Of a stretch of DNA of 64,000 nucleotides, positions 8,459-17,562 are shown piece after piece; the first letter of the stretch is position 1, and every line of letters starts with the position of its first letter. Source of the stretch: Nocardioides sp. YIM 152315 (GTDB lineage: Bacteria > Actinomycetota > Actinomycetes > Propionibacteriales > Nocardioidaceae); assembly GCF_029210375.1 (NCBI RefSeq), contig NZ_JARGER010000028.1:1-64000 (forward strand), given 5' to 3'. The position numbers and the translations under genes were made by a program. The notes beneath the pieces were generated by a model. That model was not told the origin of the DNA and made no database searches. It worked only from the letters and a program-made list of their open reading frames with translations.

Positions 8459-10322
8459 TGAACGTCGAGGTCGGATTCAGCGTCGACCCCGGAAGCGGTG
8501 CCAGGCCGAGCGCGCCCAGGGCGAGGTTGGCCACGACACCGGTGAAGATCGGGTTGCTCCGGTAGGGAACCTCGGACCTGCCCGGGTTGGACCAGGCCGG
8601 GTTGAGGTCGTAGAGGTCGGCGCCGGCGACGACGCCGGGGCCCCACACGACCAGGGGGGCGGTGTAGCTCGGCGGCTTGTGGTTGCCCGCCTTCGCGCCC
8701 GCCGACCCGCCGACGATGACGACCATCGTGTGGCCACCGGTCTCGGGGTTGCGGGAGACCGTGCGCACGATGCCGCTCACCTGCTTGTCGACGCGGCCGA
8801 GCGCCGCGGCGTACTTCGGGCCGCCGTACCTGGTCTTGTCGCCGATGCGCTGCAGGGAGCTGAGCTCGACGTAGCTGAAGGTCGCCGGGCGGGAGCCGAG
8901 CTCCTGCATGGCGCGCTTGACGACTCGCTTGTCCTTGTCGCGGTAGAGCACGAACCGGTTGAACTTCTTGCGGCCGTTGTCGCGACCGACGGGGTCGACG
9001 CCGCCGTTCCTCTTGTTCCAGGAGCGCTTCATGATCGTGGCGCTCGGCTTGCTGGTGTAGACCGCGGTGCGGCTGCCGGCGTTGTGGACCCGGTCGAAGA
9101 CGCCCGAGATGTACTGCCCGGCCGTCTGGTCGAGGTTCTTGCCGCGGTCCTCGTCGTACTTCACGCCGTGCCCGTCGCGCTTCTTGACCACCGGCCGGCC
9201 GGTCAGCAGGGAGAGCGTGTTGGGCAGCGGGGTGGAGCGCTCGTAGGCGAGCCGCGCGTTCATCGTCGACGCGCCGGCGGCCCGGAGCTCTCGCAGGTGC
9301 TTGGTGCGGTCGGCGTCGGACGCCGAGTTGAAGGCGTTGGACCGCAGCCCGTCGACCGCGACCACGACGACGTTGGTGATGCCGGCGGCCCGCGCCGACA
9401 TCGGCGGGATCGTCGCGGTCGCGACCATCGCGGGGTGGTCGCTGGCGCGCTGCACGAGCGGGGTGCGCTGCTCGACGAACGACGAGAACGTCACGTCGGA
9501 GGTGCCGGTGACCCAGTCGATGCGGGCCGGGCTCGGCGGCTGACAGGCCTTGTCGTCGGCGTACCCGCCGTTGGCGGCCTCGAGCTCGGTCGTGCGCACG
9601 ATCGGGCAGAAGAAGTCGCTGGTGTCGTTCATGTCGCCGGTGAGGAAGACCGGCGAGGTCGGGTCGGCGGCGCGCAGCGAGTTCACGAGGTCGCCCTCGA
9701 TCCGCACCGCCTCGTCACGCCAGTGCTGGGCCGGACCGCGGGTGTCGGCCGGATTGTGCACGTTGACGAACCACGCGAGCTGACCGGTGGCGTTGTTGCG
9801 CAGCTGCACGTAGGGCATCGGCAGCGGGTTGCCCCGGAAGTAGGGCACCAGGAAGACGTTGGCCTGCACGAGCGTGAAGGAGTCGAGGCGCCAGCTGATC
9901 GAGTTGTGCGCCGCGGGCTCGCTGCGGGTGGTGCCCGGGAAGGTGCCCCACTCGGGCGCCAGCGAGTTCCAGAGCTCCGCCTGCTCCCAGTGGAGCTCCT
10001 GGAAGCCGACGACCTGGACGCCGTTGTTCTCGAGGACCTGCTTCGCGAGCGGGAGCCGCTCCGCGGAGGTCCCGAAGCCCTTGCGCGGGTGCTTGCCGTC
10101 GGTGTGGTCGGCGCCGAGGACGTTGAACGACGCCATCCGGAAGCTGGTGGCCCCCGGGGGCTGCACGGTGACCACCGCGCGCTTCTTCGCCGCGGCCGCG
10201 GCCTGAGCGGTCGGCGGCGCCGGCAGCGCGAGCGAGCCGGCGGCGACCGCGGTCGCGAGCGTCAGGACGAGCGCGGCCAGGACCGAGCGACGTCGTGGGG
10301 GCACGAGGGCAGGCACTGGCAT
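8427..10322 (-). CDS. Secreted EEP nuclease fused to alkaline-phosphatase-like domain
   Basis: 631 residues: a Sec signal peptide (about 1-40), an EEP domain (about 60-330; MASFNVLGADHTDG, GFQELHWEQAE, VNVHNPADTRG, FLTGDMNDTSD, RASDHPAMVAT) and then an alkaline phosphatase/phosphodiesterase-superfamily domain (about 335-631; VVVVAVDGLRSNAF with the metal Asp, LPNTLSLLTGR where Thr is the likely nucleophile). Two hydrolases in one chain suggest successive cleavage of a diester and removal of the phosphate. The EEP half is paralogous to the gene at 5578. It ends inside the start of the sulfatase gene. Substrate not identifiable from sequence. Confidence 0.85.
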   Translation of the reverse strand: MPVPALVPPRRRSVLAALVLTLATAVAAGSLALPAPPTAQAAAAAKKRAVVTVQPPGATSFRMASFNVLGADHTDGKHPRKGFGTSAERLPLAKQVLENNGVQVVGFQELHWEQAELWNSLAPEWGTFPGTTRSEPAAHNSISWRLDSFTLVQANVFLVPYFRGNPLPMPYVQLRNNATGQLAWFVNVHNPADTRGPAQHWRDEAVRIEGDLVNSLRAADPTSPVFLTGDMNDTSDFFCPIVRTTELEAANGGYADDKACQPPSPARIDWVTGTSDVTFSSFVEQRTPLVQRASDHPAMVATATIPPMSARAAGITNVVVVAVDGLRSNAFNSASDADRTKHLRELRAAGASTMNARLAYERSTPLPNTLSLLTGRPVVKKRDGHGVKYDEDRGKNLDQTAGQYISGVFDRVHNAGSRTAVYTSKPSATIMKRSWNKRNGGVDPVGRDNGRKKFNRFVLYRDKDKRVVKRAMQELGSRPATFSYVELSSLQRIGDKTRYGGPKYAAALGRVDKQVSGIVRTVSRNPETGGHTMVVIVGGSAGAKAGNHKPPSYTAPLVVWGPGVVAGADLYDLNPAWSNPGRSEVPYRSNPIFTGVVANLALGALGLAPLPGSTLNPTSTFNVFVDGPVVP

Positions 10323-10538
10323 CTGCGTTATTCTCCCGTTCTGTCATCGCCCAAGATGTCGCTGCGCGGCCCGCGCGGATGACGCTGAGGCGGCAGGCGA
10401 GTGCTGAGGACAGAGTTGCTAGTGTGACAGCAGAGTACAGCACGTCTGCGCGGTCGACACCGAGTCGATGAAGGGTCGACCGCACGCGCCGGCCCCTCCG
10501 ACGGGTGACGGGATCGCTCGGAAGGAGGACGGACGCCG

Positions 10539-12128
10539 GTGGCAGCACCACCCACCGCCGACCTGCTGAGCGCGCTCACGGTCGACGACGACGGCATCGC
10601 CTTCCGCGGCACCGAGGACCGCTCGGTCGACGTCCGGTTCGACGAGCAGCGCATCGGCTCCTTCTGGACCCAGCGCGACACCGTCGAGCACGCCGTCGCC
10701 GGCGGCGCGGGCCGGCTCTGGCGCTGGCCGGACGCGCTGCGCCCGTACCTGGACGGCCCGACGACGGTCACGGTGCTCGACCACGTCAGCCAGGCCGCGC
10801 TGGGCGCCGTCGAGGTCACCCTCGGCTCCGGCGCGGACCGGATCAGCGTCGTCGACCCCAAGGGCAACCCGCTCGGCCTCGACAAGTCCAACCGGCTGCG
10901 CCGGCTCTTCGCGAGCCGCAGCGCCGAGCACACCGAGCCGCTGCTCGACGCGATCGAGGAGGTCATCGGCGCCCTGACCGCGGCCGGCGTGCGCCCGTTC
11001 ATCGCCTACGGCACGCTGCTCGGCGCGGTGCGCGAGGGCGCGCTCATCGGGCACGACTCCGACGCCGACCTCGGCTACGTCAGCGACCACGACCACCCCT
11101 ACGACGTCGTCCTCGAGTCCTTCCGGCTGCAGCGGTCGCTCGTCGAGCTCGGCTATCCCGTCACGCGCTACAGCGGCATCGCGTTCAAGGTCGGCGTCCG
11201 CGAGGGCGACGGGCGGATGCGCGGCCTCGACGTCTTCGGCGGCTTCCTCCGCGACGGCCACCTGCACCTGATGGGCGAGGTGCGCGCGCCGTTCCGGATG
11301 GAGTGGATGTACCCCACCTCGACCACCACGCTCGAGGGCCGCTCGCTTCCCGCGCCGCACGAGCCCGAGCACCTGCTGGCCGCCATGTACGGCGCGAGCT
11401 GGCGGGTCCCCGACCCGGCATACAAGTTCGAGACCCCGCCGAGCACCTACCGCCGCCTCAGCGGCTGGTTCCGCGGCACCCAGGCCAACCGCGAGCGGGT
11501 GTGGGACCCCTTCTACCTGCGCACCCACGGGCAGGCGACCCAGCCGAGCGCGTTCGTGCGCTGGGTGGTGCGCCGGGAGCGCGGCGGCGCCGACCTGGCG
11601 GTCGACGTCGGCTGCGGCGCCGGGGCCGACGCGGCCTTCCTCGCCAGGCAGGGCACCGCGACGCTCGGCCTCGACTACGCACGACGCGCCTTCGGGCGGC
11701 GGGCGAAGCGGGCCCGGCGGGGATCGCTGCCGCTGAGCTACCAGTGGATGAGCCTCACCGAGCTGCGCTCGGTGCTGCCGATGGGCGTCGAGCTCTCCCG
11801 GACGTCCGGCGCCAAGGTGATGCTCGCCCGCCACGTCGCGGACGCGACGACGGCGTTCGGACGCGCCAACCTGCTGCGCCTGGCGCGGATGTCCCTCGAC
11901 GGCGGCCGCCTCTACCTCCAGGTCGCGACCGCCCCCTCGCCCGACCTGCCGTACGGCGTGCGCCCGCTCGACCTCGACGCGTTCCTCGACGAGATCGGGC
12001 GCTCGGGCGGCCGGGTCGTCGCACGCCACGACCTGACCCGCGACTCCGTGCGCGTCCGACCCCGCATCGACGCGAGCACGCCGGACGCCGCGCCGTACCT
12101 CACAAGATTGGTGGTCCAGTGGCCATGA
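10539..12128 (+). CDS. LicD-like nucleotidyltransferase fused to class I methyltransferase
   Basis: 529 residues. The first about 130 residues match no family I recognise. A LicD-type domain follows (about 150-300), with FIAYGTLLGAVREGALI and the acidic GHDSDADLGY that corresponds to the LicD metal site. Rossmann-fold methyltransferase motif I (VDVGCGAGAD) is at about residue 353, and the C-terminal domain runs to the end. LicD proteins transfer phosphocholine or related phosphoryl groups to surface glycopolymers, so this enzyme probably decorates and methylates a wall or capsule polymer. The GTG start has GAAGGAGG ten nt upstream. The stop overlaps the next ATG (ATGA), opening a coupled run of surface genes. 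Confidence 0.82.
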   Translation: MAAPPTADLLSALTVDDDGIAFRGTEDRSVDVRFDEQRIGSFWTQRDTVEHAVAGGAGRLWRWPDALRPYLDGPTTVTVLDHVSQAALGAVEVTLGSGADRISVVDPKGNPLGLDKSNRLRRLFASRSAEHTEPLLDAIEEVIGALTAAGVRPFIAYGTLLGAVREGALIGHDSDADLGYVSDHDHPYDVVLESFRLQRSLVELGYPVTRYSGIAFKVGVREGDGRMRGLDVFGGFLRDGHLHLMGEVRAPFRMEWMYPTSTTTLEGRSLPAPHEPEHLLAAMYGASWRVPDPAYKFETPPSTYRRLSGWFRGTQANRERVWDPFYLRTHGQATQPSAFVRWVVRRERGGADLAVDVGCGAGADAAFLARQGTATLGLDYARRAFGRRAKRARRGSLPLSYQWMSLTELRSVLPMGVELSRTSGAKVMLARHVADATTAFGRANLLRLARMSLDGGRLYLQVATAPSPDLPYGVRPLDLDAFLDEIGRSGGRVVARHDLTRDSVRVRPRIDASTPDAAPYLTRLVVQWP

Positions 12129-12358
12129 TCCGCTCCCGCATCCGTGACCTCGCCCGGCTCCGCCAGCGCATCACCGAGCTCGAGGCCGAGGTCCAGGAGT
12201 GCCGCCAGCTCAACCTGCGACTGGCCGAGGTGACCGACCTCGTCTCGGAGCTCCTCGTGGTGCTCGCCGACACCGACGACCCGCGGGTGGCCGCGGCCGT
12301 CGAGCGCTACCGGGCGGGGGTCAGCGCCAAGGGCCCGGGGTCGGACGGCTCGCGGTGA
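12125..12358 (+). CDS. Small coiled-coil protein (DUF6752-like)
   Basis: 77 residues. Residues 8-48 form a strong heptad pattern (LARLRQRITELEAEVQECRQ), followed by an acidic/basic helix and a short disordered tail. There is no signal or membrane segment. It overlaps both neighbours by four bases (ATGA and GTGA), so it is coupled between the LicD-methyltransferase and the sulfotransferase. It may be an assembly or scaffold subunit for these enzymes, which is an inference from position alone. A GTG two codons earlier (12119) is an alternative start. Confidence 0.75.
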   Translation: MIRSRIRDLARLRQRITELEAEVQECRQLNLRLAEVTDLVSELLVVLADTDDPRVAAAVERYRAGVSAKGPGSDGSR

Positions 12359-13434
12359 GCAGTCGCTCCCGGGTCTTCCTGCACATCGGACTGCCGAAGA
12401 CGGGGACGACGTACCTGCAGGAGGCGCTCTGGCTCAACCGCGACCGGCTCGCCGAGCGCGGCCTCTACCTCCCGGGTGCCCGCCGTCAGCACCTGCTGGC
12501 GTCCCTGGAGCTGCGCGAGGACCCCGGACTCGCCAACCGGCCGCGGCAGGTCGAGCACCCGTGGACCCATCTGGTCGACCTCGTGAACACCCGGCTTCGG
12601 AGGAAGGGCGGCGACGCCCTGATCAGCCACGAGTTCTTCGCCTCGGCGACGCCGGCCCAGGTCGAGCGCGCGCGGGCGGCCTTCCCGGACGCCGAGCTGC
12701 ACGTCGTGGTGACGGCCCGGCCGATGGTCGACCTGTTCACCTCCCGCTGGCAGGAGTGGGTCAAGAACGGCAACCACCTGCCCATCGACTCCTACCCGCC
12801 CCAACCCAAGGGCGTCAGCGCCTGGGGCTGGGCCAGCTTCGACCTCGGCGACGTCCTGGAGCGGTGGGGGAGCGTGCTCGACCACGCCCGGGTCCACGTC
12901 GTCCCCCTGGCCAGGGGCGGCGGGCCGCGCCGGCTGTGGGACACCTTCCTCGACGTCTGCGGACAGCGGTCCGAGGGCCTCGAGGCCGAGGAGCAACCGG
13001 CCAACACCTCCCTGGGCCTGGCCGAGGTGGAGGTGCTGCGGCGTACCAACGCGGAGCTGAAGGGCTTCACGTCCCCCACCGACCGGGGACGCTGGATCCG
13101 CGGCCACCTCGGCGAGCGGACGCTCGTGCACGACGGGGCCGAGCGCTACCGGCCCTCCGAGCAGAAGCTGGCCGAACTCCACCAGCGGGAGCAGCGCATG
13201 CGGTCGCTGCTGGAGACCGGCGGGTTCGACCTGCGCGGGGACCTCGACCTGCTGCGCTCCGCCGACATCTCGGCGCGCCGGCATCCGTCGGAGGCCACCG
13301 AGACCGAGCTGCTGCCGGTCGCCGTCGGTGCCCTGGCCGCCCTGCTCACCGACCTCCGCGCGGCCGCCGAGCGGGCCGGGGAGGTGCCGGTGCTGGACGC
13401 CAGACCGTCGCGCTGGCGGCGCCGCCGGGAATGA
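12355..13434 (+). CDS. Sulfotransferase family protein
   Basis: 359 residues. The PAPS 5'-phosphosulfate loop is at the N-terminus (HIGLPKTGTTYLQEALW, about residues 9-25), and a 3'-phosphate region VVTARPMVDLFTSRWQEW carries the conserved Arg/Ser pair. The C-terminal third is helical and ends in a basic tail. The family moves sulfate from PAPS to sugars or lipids in the cytoplasm. The GTG overlaps the previous TGA (GTGA). Together with the LicD enzyme and the second sulfotransferase it indicates a sulfated cell-surface compound; the acceptor is unknown. Confidence 0.87.
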   Translation: MSSRSRVFLHIGLPKTGTTYLQEALWLNRDRLAERGLYLPGARRQHLLASLELREDPGLANRPRQVEHPWTHLVDLVNTRLRRKGGDALISHEFFASATPAQVERARAAFPDAELHVVVTARPMVDLFTSRWQEWVKNGNHLPIDSYPPQPKGVSAWGWASFDLGDVLERWGSVLDHARVHVVPLARGGGPRRLWDTFLDVCGQRSEGLEAEEQPANTSLGLAEVEVLRRTNAELKGFTSPTDRGRWIRGHLGERTLVHDGAERYRPSEQKLAELHQREQRMRSLLETGGFDLRGDLDLLRSADISARRHPSEATETELLPVAVGALAALLTDLRAAAERAGEVPVLDARPSRWRRRRE

Positions 13435-13492
13435 GCCGCCGCTCGAGCTGCTGTGTTAGCGTGCCCCGCTCCCTCGTCGAAAGGTCCGTCGC

Positions 13493-14881
13493 GTGAAATC
13501 CAGCGCCCGTGCGCTTGCCACGGCACTGAGTCTCATCGTCCTCGCCACGGCGGGCAGTGGCTCCGTCGGCACTCCCGCCGCGGCCGCACCGACCGTCGCG
13601 GCCCACGCCGCGAAGCCGAAGAAGCCGAAGTGGACGCCCGCCGAGGGCCCGGTCTTCAACGTCCCGCGCTCCAGGCCGGAGACCCAGTTCCGCATCGAGC
13701 GCCAGGTGCTGTCGGCGATCCGGCACTCCAAGAAGGGCTCGCGGATCTGGATGTCGATGTTCTCCTTCGACCGGTTCCCGGTCGCCGACGCACTCATCAA
13801 GGCCCGCAAGCGCGGCGTGCAGGTGCAGGTGCTGATCAACGACCACGAGATGACGCCCGCGCAGCGCAAGATGCGCAAGGCCGTCGGCACCAACCGCAAG
13901 AAGAAGAACTTCGTCGCCCAGTGCTACAAGGGCTGCCGCTCCAACGGCGACGTGCTGCACTCCAAGTTCATCCTGTTCTCCAAGACCGGCGCCGCCCGCG
14001 ACGTCGTGATGGTCGGTTCCGTGAACATGAAGATGAACGGGGCGAAGAACCAGTACAACGACCTCTGGACGACCAACGACTCCACGAGGCTCTACGAGCG
14101 CCTCGAGGCGCTCTTCAAGGAGATGAAGCTCGACAAGCCCGTCCGCAAGCCGTACATCGACGAGCAGATCGGCAAGTACCGGCTGATGGAGACGCCCTTC
14201 CACGGCGCGCCGTACGACGACCCGATCATGACCCTCCTGCGTCCGGTCCAGTGCAAGGGCGCGAAGAGGAACGGCGGCCGCACCGTCATCCGCGTCAACA
14301 TGCACGCGTGGGACGGCAGCCGGGGCCGCTACATCGCCCAGCGCTTCCGCAACCTCTACGCCCAGGGCTGCGACGTCAAGATCCAGTACGGCATGGCCGG
14401 ACGGAACGTCCGCGAGGTCTTCGGCAACCCGACGAAGCGCGGCTACGTCCCGGTCCGCTCCAACGGCTTCGACACCGACCACAGCGGCCCCGACGGCGAG
14501 AGCGACGGCGAGATCGACCTCTACAGCCACATGAAGGAGCTGTTGATCTCGGGTCACTACGGCGACCGGACCAACGCCCGGATCTCGATCACCGGGTCCA
14601 GCAACTACCAGGACTCCGGCCTCACCGGCGACGAGATGGTGCTGATGATCCCGGGCCGCAAGACCTACAAGGCCTACCTCAGGCACTGGAACTGGATGTG
14701 GGACCACCGCACCCGCGCGGTGGGCTACCGGCCGCACAGCGGCTCCGCCGACGACACCGACCCGCCGTTCCCGGCGCGCCTGATGATGTCGATGGCCGCG
14801 CTGGCGCCCTCCGGCGACCTGCCGCGGATGATCGTCACCGAGAAGTACGGCTTCGACAGCCCCGAATGGCGCGACGAGTAG
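13493..14881 (+). CDS. Secreted phospholipase D-like protein with altered HKD motifs
   Basis: 462 residues with a Sec signal peptide (cleavage near residue 33-40) and a basic linker. Two PLD half-sites follow: HSKFILFS at about 156 with GSVN downstream, and HMKELLIS at about 346 with GSSN downstream. In the canonical HxK(x)4D motif the last residue is Asp; here both halves have Ser. His, Lys and the GSxN elements are intact, so catalysis is plausible but may differ. The GTG start is preceded by GAAAGG. Located between two sulfotransferase genes, it could act on exported phosphodiester polymer or lipid. Confidence 0.87.
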   Translation: MKSSARALATALSLIVLATAGSGSVGTPAAAAPTVAAHAAKPKKPKWTPAEGPVFNVPRSRPETQFRIERQVLSAIRHSKKGSRIWMSMFSFDRFPVADALIKARKRGVQVQVLINDHEMTPAQRKMRKAVGTNRKKKNFVAQCYKGCRSNGDVLHSKFILFSKTGAARDVVMVGSVNMKMNGAKNQYNDLWTTNDSTRLYERLEALFKEMKLDKPVRKPYIDEQIGKYRLMETPFHGAPYDDPIMTLLRPVQCKGAKRNGGRTVIRVNMHAWDGSRGRYIAQRFRNLYAQGCDVKIQYGMAGRNVREVFGNPTKRGYVPVRSNGFDTDHSGPDGESDGEIDLYSHMKELLISGHYGDRTNARISITGSSNYQDSGLTGDEMVLMIPGRKTYKAYLRHWNWMWDHRTRAVGYRPHSGSADDTDPPFPARLMMSMAALAPSGDLPRMIVTEKYGFDSPEWRDE

Positions 14882-14887
14882 GTCGCC

Positions 14888-15871
14888 ATGGTTGATCGGT
14901 TGGTCCTGCACGTCGGACTGCTGAAGTCGGGTACGACGTTCGTGCAGGCCCGGCTGGGCGCGAATCTCGACGAGCTCGACCGCCAGGGAGTGCTGTTCCC
15001 GACCCCGTGGTCGCGGCAGGTGCGCGCGGTCACCGACCTCGCGTCGTCGAGTGCCGGAGCGAAGGCCTGGGCCCGGCTCGTCGACGACGTGCGCGACCAC
15101 CCCGGCACCGTGCTGGTCTCGATGGAGTTCATGGCGCCGATCGCCGAGGACCGGATCCGCCGCGTGCTCGCCGACTTCCCCGACGCCCGGGTGGAGGCCG
15201 TGATCACGGTCCGCGACCTGGGCCGGGTGGTGCCGGCGATGTGGCAGGAGACGCTGCAGAACCGACGCAGCTGGGGATGGGGCGAGTTCCAGCGCGCCGT
15301 GCGCTCGGAGTCGGGCACGGTCGGCAAGCGGTTCTGGCGGCAGCAGGATCTCGGCAAGATCGCGAGGCGCTGGGCCAAGGTGCTCGGCCCCGACCGCGTC
15401 ACGGTGATCACGGTCCCACCCGCGGGTGCGCCCTCCGAGCAGCTGTGGGACCGCTTCTGCGCGGTCGTCGGCCTGGCGCCCGCGACCTGGGCGGCCGCCC
15501 CGCGTGCGAACGAGTCCCTCGGCGCCGCCTCGGCGCTCCTGCTCGGCCGGCTCAACGCCGCGCTCGGTGACGTCGACAAGGCCGTCTACAACAGGGCGGT
15601 CAAGAAGCGGCTCGCCAAGCAGGTGCTGGCCGCCCGCAAGGGCGCGGAGGAGCCGATCGGGTTCGTGGTGCCGGGCTGGCTGCGCAAGCGGTCCGACGCC
15701 CGCAGCGCCGACCTCGCGGCGACGGGCGTACGGATCGTCGGCGACCTGGCCGAGCTCGTCCCGCTCGACGTACCCGGCGTGGACCCGGACGCCGTGGACG
15801 CCGACCAGCAGCTCGACGCGGCGGTCGACGCCCTCGCCCGGATCGTGCGCGGGCCGGGCAGGCGCGGCTGA
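14888..15871 (+). CDS. Second sulfotransferase family protein
   Basis: 327 residues. The P-loop-like PAPS site is at the start (HVGLLKSGTTFVQARL, about 8-23), and VITVRDLGRVVPAMWQETLQ corresponds to the 3'-phosphate segment. It lies six bases after the PLD gene and is presumably in the same transcript. It is clearly diverged from the gene at 12355, so the two may act on different positions or acceptors. Confidence 0.86.
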   Translation: MVDRLVLHVGLLKSGTTFVQARLGANLDELDRQGVLFPTPWSRQVRAVTDLASSSAGAKAWARLVDDVRDHPGTVLVSMEFMAPIAEDRIRRVLADFPDARVEAVITVRDLGRVVPAMWQETLQNRRSWGWGEFQRAVRSESGTVGKRFWRQQDLGKIARRWAKVLGPDRVTVITVPPAGAPSEQLWDRFCAVVGLAPATWAAAPRANESLGAASALLLGRLNAALGDVDKAVYNRAVKKRLAKQVLAARKGAEEPIGFVVPGWLRKRSDARSADLAATGVRIVGDLAELVPLDVPGVDPDAVDADQQLDAAVDALARIVRGPGRRG

Positions 15872-15978
15872 AGCCCCGCGCCTCGGGCCCGACCCGGGCG
15901 CGTGCGGTATCTCACGGTTCGGAGCCCGCGTCGACCGAGTAAGTTACCGATGAGTCACCCCGACGCGGAAGGACACTC

Positions 15979-17181
15979 ATGGGCCGGCTGTGCGAGACCG
16001 ACGGACTGACCGAGGACCAGCGCGAGATCCTCAAGGCGGTCCGGACCTTCGTCAACGAGAAGATCCTTCCCGTCGCGACCGAGCTGGAGCACGCGGACGA
16101 GTACCCGCAGGAGATCGTCGACGGGCTCAAGGAGCTCGGGATCTTCGGCCTCACCATCCCCGAGGAGTACGACGGGCTGGGGGAGTCGCTGCTGACCTAC
16201 GCGCTGTGCGTGGAGGAGATCGCGCGCGGCTGGATGAGCGTCTCGGGTGTGATCAACACCCACTTCATCGTGGCCTACATGCTGATGAAGCACGGCACGC
16301 CGGCGCAGAAGAAGAGGTACCTGCCGAGGATGGCGACCGGGGAGATCCGGGGGGCCTTCTCGATGTCGGAGCCGGGCCTCGGCTCGGACGTGTCGGCCAT
16401 CAAGACCAAGGCGACCAAGCAGGACGACGACTACTCGATCACCGGCCAGAAGATGTGGCTGACCAACGGCGGCACGTCCAACCTGGTCGCGGTGCTGGTC
16501 AAGACCGACGAGGGCGAGAAGTCGGGTGGCTCGGTCTACAAGAACCTGACGACGTTCCTGGTCGAGAAGGAGCCGGGCTTCGGCGAGACCGCGCCGGGCC
16601 TGACCATCCCGGGCAAGATCGACAAGATGGGCTACAAGGGCGTCGACACCACCGAGGCGGTCTTCGAGGACCACCGGGTCTCGGCCGACCAGGTCCTCGG
16701 CGGTGAGCCCGGCAGGGGCTTCTACCAGATGATGGACGGCGTCGAGGTCGGCCGCGTCAACGTCGCCGCGCGCGCCTGCGGCATCGCCAACCGGGCGTTC
16801 GAGCTCGCCGTCGCCTACGCCCAGCAGCGGGAGACCTTCGGCAAGCCGATCGCCGAGCACCAGGCGATCCTCTTCCGGATCGCCGAGATGGCGACCAAGG
16901 TCGAGACCTCCCACGCGATGATGGTCCGCGCCGCCCGCAAGAAGGACTCCGGCGAGCGCAACGACGTCGAGGCCGGCATGGCCAAGATGCTCGCCTCGGA
17001 GTACTGCAACGAGGTCGTCCAGGACTCGTTCCGGATCCACGGCGGCTACGGCTACTCCAAGGAGTACGAGATCGAGCGCCTCTACCGCGAGGCCGCGTTC
17101 ATGCTCATCGGCGAGGGCACCTCCGACATCCAGAAGATGATCATCGGCCGCAGCCTCCTCAAGGACTACAAGCTCTCCTGA
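15979..17181 (+). CDS. Acyl-CoA dehydrogenase
   Basis: 400 residues, full length for the family. It has the N-terminal helical domain, FAD-binding motifs AFSMSEPGLGSD and ITGQKMWLTNGG in the beta domain, and a C-terminal four-helix domain ending YREAAFMLIGEGTSDIQ, whose Glu (LIGEGT) is the usual catalytic base. It oxidises acyl-CoA to trans-2-enoyl-CoA in the cytoplasm, passing electrons to ETF; chain length cannot be read from sequence. GGAAGGA precedes the ATG. A TAAGTT -10-like hexamer lies about 40 nt upstream. A MaoC-like hydratase gene downstream fits the same acyl-CoA pathway. Confidence 0.93.
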   Translation: MGRLCETDGLTEDQREILKAVRTFVNEKILPVATELEHADEYPQEIVDGLKELGIFGLTIPEEYDGLGESLLTYALCVEEIARGWMSVSGVINTHFIVAYMLMKHGTPAQKKRYLPRMATGEIRGAFSMSEPGLGSDVSAIKTKATKQDDDYSITGQKMWLTNGGTSNLVAVLVKTDEGEKSGGSVYKNLTTFLVEKEPGFGETAPGLTIPGKIDKMGYKGVDTTEAVFEDHRVSADQVLGGEPGRGFYQMMDGVEVGRVNVAARACGIANRAFELAVAYAQQRETFGKPIAEHQAILFRIAEMATKVETSHAMMVRAARKKDSGERNDVEAGMAKMLASEYCNEVVQDSFRIHGGYGYSKEYEIERLYREAAFMLIGEGTSDIQKMIIGRSLLKDYKLS

Positions 17182-17278
17182 GGCGCCCGAGCCGGTCGCG
17201 CGTTAGTCGGTCGACGGCGTCCGGGTCCGCGTGCGAGGGTGGAGAGACCTGACCGGCCCGACCCTGCGCGGAGGAACG

Positions 17279-17464
17279 ATGACGGACTCGCACGGCAACG
17301 ACGAGCTCAAGGCCAAGATGCGGGAGGCGCTGGAGCGGAAGAACTCCAAGGAGAAGGGCGTCCACCAGGACGCTCCCCTCCGGGAGAAGGCCCACGGTTC
17401 CGAGGTGGCCGGCGGGGCCGCGCCGCAGATGCACCGGCGCAAGGCCGGCGGCGGCGGTTCCTGA
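17279..17464 (+). CDS. Small hydrophilic protein (DUF5302-like)
   Basis: 61 residues, very hydrophilic and probably disordered (NDELKAKMREALERKNSKEK), with a Gly-rich end. Matches the style of the short actinobacterial DUF5302 proteins; function unknown. The ATG has GGAGGAAC immediately upstream at good spacing. Confidence 0.75.
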   Translation: MTDSHGNDELKAKMREALERKNSKEKGVHQDAPLREKAHGSEVAGGAAPQMHRRKAGGGGS

Positions 17465-17562
17465 GGCGGGCTCGGCTGCAGCGACACCCGCTGCTGGAGG
17501 GTGACATTACCCACGCGTAGCACCCGGTGCGCCGGCCGGCGTCGTACGGGCAGAGTGTGCGC

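Noticed and set aside
15949..15978. Short upstream start ATG for the acyl-CoA dehydrogenase after TAAGTT
   Set aside because: The upstream ATG is in a different position from the conserved N-terminus and lacks the GGAAGGA site that precedes the ATG at 15979.
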